A program made the position numbers and the translations under genes. A DNA stretch of 64,000 nt from Selenomonas ruminantium subsp. ruminantium ATCC 12561 (GTDB lineage Bacteria > Bacillota > Negativicutes > Selenomonadales > Selenomonadaceae), in assembly GCF_000424065.1 (NCBI RefSeq), contig NZ_AUJE01000003.1, positions 113,227-177,226 on the forward strand. The letters are read 5' to 3'. The notes under the pieces are model-generated. The model was given only the letters and a program-made list of their open reading frames with translations. It searched no databases and had not been told where the DNA came from. Every line of letters starts with the position of its first letter. Within the stretch, counting starts at the first letter, position 1. Shown here piece by piece: positions 61,535 through 64,000 of the stretch.

Positions 61535-62992
61535 CTAAATGATAATTCCAAGCCATTTCCAATATGTTGCTGCCATCAGCATAATAAGGCTATAGGCTAT
61601 TACAGTCAACGGAATACCTGTCTTTATAAATGTCTTTGCCTCAAATGTTTCCGTACCGAAAGCCACCATATTCTGTGGAGCATTTACCGGCAGGATAAAT
61701 CCAAAGCAAATGACATATTGCAAAATCAGTGTCATCCCTACAACGTTAAGATGTGAATATTCTGCTGCTCCTTGAAGCACCGAAATAATAATCGGAATCA
61801 TCGCTGCCGCTAATGCAGTTGCACTAGCAAATCCCAGATGAATCACAATCAGGAACATAGCCAGAATAGCTATAATCATAAAGGCTGATGTATGATACAG
61901 ACCAAATACATTCACAATCATATGCGCTATCCAAGCTGCAGCCTTAGTAGATAGAACTGCAGAACCCAAACTTATTCCTACACCAAACAGCACCAGTGTT
62001 CCCCAACCAATTTTGGCCTGTGCTTCTTTCCACGTCATAATCCCTATCCCCGGAAGCATCATGGCCGTTATCGCCGCCATTGTCGTGGAAGATGTATCAA
62101 AGTTATGCAAGATCTTTTCCGTAGACCAGATAAACAACAACAACAAGGATATTCCAAGCAATTTCTTTTCACTCAGCGTCATCGGGCCTAACGCTTTCAA
62201 TTCGCGTACCACGGTTTCCTGCCCACCTTCTATCTCATCCATTTCAGGAGGTACAAGTTTCAACAACAAGAAATACAAAATCACGCTCATAATTGCAGCA
62301 AAGGGAGCCGCTGTTATAAACCAATCCAGCCAGCTAACAGTTGTCCCCAACTGTTTCTCGATAAATTCCAACGCAATCATGTTCTGCGCCGCTGCCGTCT
62401 TTATCCCAACATTCCAAATGCTGTCAGCCTGAGCAATGGCAATCATCATCACCGCTGAAAACCGGCTTTTAAGCGGCACACCAAAAGCGGCAATGATCCC
62501 CATAACAATCGGCACCATACAAGACACTCTGGCTGTAGTGCTAGGGACAAAAAAGCTTAGGATAAAACCTACCAGGATTACTCCGGCTAGTACATTTTTA
62601 GTTTTGGCACCAATCTTTGACAGAATAAACAATGCCAAGCGTTTATCAAGACCTGTCTTCATCATCGCTGCCGAGATAAATAACGCTGCCCCTACCAAAG
62701 CAAGAGCAGGACTAGAAAATCCCGACATTGCCATTTTTAGCGCTCCAGAAGTTCCTAAAACCTTATCAGGATTCATCATATTCGGTGCCGTGCCAAGCAG
62801 GAATGCCATAAGCGAGATGATTATTGCAGCAGATACCGGATAAGAAACCGTTTCGAACATCCAAATTACGACAGAGAACACCAATATCGCCAGCATTCTG
62901 TGTCCTGCTGTTGACAAATCTGGTGGTGTAGGCAACAAAAGTATCACCAACAGCGTAAATAATCCTAACGGCAAACCTATCTTTTTTCTCAT
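61535..62992 (-). CDS. DASS-family (SLC13-type) anion transporter
   Basis: The 485-residue protein has about 12 membrane helices and DASS/CitT hallmarks: FFVPSTTARVSCMVPI in the first half and ILPVNAPQNMVAFGTETF in the second (Ser-Asn/Thr type cation sites), with VFGVGISLG-like helix hairpin. It moves di- or tricarboxylates with Na+ or by exchange. It has its own AT-rich upstream region. Confidence 0.88.
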   Translation of the reverse strand: MRKKIGLPLGLFTLLVILLLPTPPDLSTAGHRMLAILVFSVVIWMFETVSYPVSAAIIISLMAFLLGTAPNMMNPDKVLGTSGALKMAMSGFSSPALALVGAALFISAAMMKTGLDKRLALFILSKIGAKTKNVLAGVILVGFILSFFVPSTTARVSCMVPIVMGIIAAFGVPLKSRFSAVMMIAIAQADSIWNVGIKTAAAQNMIALEFIEKQLGTTVSWLDWFITAAPFAAIMSVILYFLLLKLVPPEMDEIEGGQETVVRELKALGPMTLSEKKLLGISLLLLFIWSTEKILHNFDTSSTTMAAITAMMLPGIGIMTWKEAQAKIGWGTLVLFGVGISLGSAVLSTKAAAWIAHMIVNVFGLYHTSAFMIIAILAMFLIVIHLGFASATALAAAMIPIIISVLQGAAEYSHLNVVGMTLILQYVICFGFILPVNAPQNMVAFGTETFEAKTFIKTGIPLTVIAYSLIMLMAATYWKWLGIII

Positions 62993-63361
62993 TTACATCC
63001 ATCCCTTCACGCCAAAAAGGCACACCTCACTCAGGAATTTGTGTTCCTCAATGCGATGTACCCCTTTGTACATTTACTATACGTTATCTATATATGTTCT
63101 ATGCTTTTTTTATATATTATCTTAATTGATATCTTTTGTCAATATATTTTTGTAAGCTTGTAAACCGAAAGCGACTTAATTCACACTAAGCTAATATTCT
63201 AAAATGCATATACCAAACGAGCACGCTGACTTGTTGAACTATAAGACACCATACTATCGCCGCAGATTAGTTCGTATAAAAATTTACAAAAGCTGGCCGC
63301 AACCTTGCATAACCCCCTCCGCATTGAATTTGCCTAATCAAGAAAATATTATCAACACGCT

Positions 63362-63398
63362 AAAAAGGCTACCGCATGAGCAGTACGGTAGCCTTTTT
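63362..63398. terminator. Bidirectional terminator
   Basis: AAAAAGGCTACCG and CGGTAGCCTTTTT form a perfect 13-base stem with an 11-base loop. Confidence 0.85.
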
Positions 63399-63501
63399 GG
63401 CTGTGTATTATATTTTAGGAGAGCTTTAACGAAAGCCTGCATATAATATAGCATATTTGATAATCATTTTCAATAGTTAAATGAAAAATATTTTCAAATA
63501 C

Positions 63502-63541
63502 AAAAACCCCCAGGTCAATACACAAAACCTTGGGGATTTTT
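63502..63541. terminator. Second terminator-like hairpin
   Basis: AAAAACCCCCAGGT pairs with ACCTTGGGGATTTTT (one bulge), with T or A runs on both sides. Confidence 0.6.
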
Positions 63542-63645
63542 CTTCACGTATATCACGCTCTCCTGTATAGTATTTTACCATGCAAAAGAAAAATTGTCCA
63601 AATATTTCTCCGAATCATTATTGTTCATTGGAAAAATACATCATT

Positions 63646-63730
63646 TACCGCCCTCGCCAGAAGACGCCTTCCTCTTAGGTGGGAGATGAATGGCGGTAGA
63701 TTGAGCGGGTTCGATGCCCGCTCAATCTAC
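63646..63730 (+). repeat. Paired hairpins upstream of tnpB (IS605-type end or RNA)
   Basis: TACCGCC and GGCGGTA (63646-63698) enclose a 39-base loop; its right arm runs into a perfect 14-base stem, GTAGATTGAGCGGG with its complement (63696-63709 and 63717-63730, seven-base loop). Such structures mark the ends recognised by IS200/IS605 transposition. They may be the left end of the element whose tnpB follows. Confidence 0.5.
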
Positions 63731-63808
63731 AAAACAACGTAGATAGTCTTGCCAACTGTTTTCTTTTGCCATATAATATGTATATAGTAAGAAAGGAGGT
63801 GTAACAAG

Positions 63809-64000
63809 ATGTATCTAACTCAATCGAATGTAATCCGAAAACTCTCCAAGGAAGAGTATGCTATGCTCAGGGAGATGTGCCAGTACAGCAATAACCTGTA
63901 CAATGTGGCTCTCTACAACATCAGGCAATACTATTTCAAGGAGAAGAAGTTCCTCAATTACGAGGAGAATTACCATGCCTGCAAGGAAAACGAAAACTAT
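63809..64000 (+). CDS. tnpB: TnpB, IS605/IS1341-family RNA-guided nuclease (cut by window edge)
   Basis: The first 64 codons are visible: MYLTQSNVIRKLSKEEYAML, REMCQYSNNLYNVALYNIRQ and YYFKEKKFLNYEENY. The pattern NxLYNxALYxIRQYYF is the usual TnpB start. AAAGGAGG lies ten bases before the ATG. No tnpA is seen upstream, so the element may be of the tnpB-only type or lie partly outside. Confidence 0.85.
   Translation, partial: MYLTQSNVIRKLSKEEYAMLREMCQYSNNLYNVALYNIRQYYFKEKKFLNYEENYHACKENENY

Larger units (their letters stand above)
62993..63808. other. Gene-free stretch before tnpB
   Basis: About 800 bases hold no supported gene. They contain the AT-rich promoter region of the transporter (63050-63150), two terminators (63362-63398, 63502-63541), two large hairpins of the IS605-type left end (63646-63730) and the tnpB promoter (TATAAT at 63772-63777). 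Confidence 0.6.

Noticed and set aside
63204..63446. Rightward 80-codon frame
   Set aside because: It spans a perfect terminator hairpin and has no ribosome site.
1..64000. CRISPR array, rRNA or tRNA genes
   Set aside because: No regularly spaced repeats, no rRNA blocks and no convincing cloverleaf were seen by eye; a covariance search would be decisive for tRNA.

Overview
The window looks like chromosome from an obligately anaerobic Firmicute with low to middling G+C. Strong AGGAGG ribosome sites, a RecT/YqaJ prophage, an [FeFe]-hydrogenase maturase (HydE), an AgrC/LytTR-type two-component pair and the mix of small families fit a Negativicute of the Selenomonas/Megamonas type. That placement is inference; no rRNA, tRNA or CRISPR array was found.

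Layout. (1) 1-10.8 kb is the right end of a prophage: leftward replication and recombination genes (DnaC-like, DnaD-like, RecT, YqaJ), Rha and Cro-like regulators, a rightward CI-like repressor followed by a three-gene cargo (trypsin-like protease, unknown protein, membrane protein), a DinJ/YoeB toxin-antitoxin pair and the integrase. (2) 10.9-12.6 kb is an orphan toxin-immunity array with a duplicated immunity pair and toxin tails. (3) 12.7-33.7 kb is mostly housekeeping: Na+/solute symporter, panB with a PanG-like reductase, AbrB-like permease, NudC, HydE, a nicotinamidase-like hydrolase, a MoxR/VWA pair and a LytTR two-component system. A decaying stretch at 22.8-26.5 kb holds broken MATE, VWA, crcB and ATP-grasp genes. 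(4) 34.1-48.6 kb is a strikingly AT-rich defence-type island: a DnaB-like ATPase, McrC, McrB, a DUF2779 nuclease, a degenerate phosphatase, a WYL regulator, a CbxX-type AAA+ protein with an unknown partner, a NERD-helicase and a HAD protein. (5) 48.7-64 kb holds transporters, a C26 amidohydrolase, a carboxylesterase with a divergent AraC regulator, several pseudogene stubs (trmO-like, SMR, nfo), a nitroreductase, an acetyltransferase, fructosamine kinase, an SDR enzyme, a DASS transporter and IS605-family material; the window ends inside a tnpB.

How parts work together. The best new leads are regulatory. A 20-bp inverted repeat (centre TGTCAAATTTGACA) lies upstream of three separate transcription units of the defence island, one being the WYL regulator itself, which suggests one WYL switch for several modules. 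A 9-12-9 direct repeat lies upstream of both the LytTR response regulator and a second leftward gene. In the prophage, a 15-bp operator is repeated four times between cro and cI, and a second palindrome sits at identical distance from two rightward promoters (integrase, and antisense to rha). Many starts given here were moved inward from the longest open frame to match a ribosome site.
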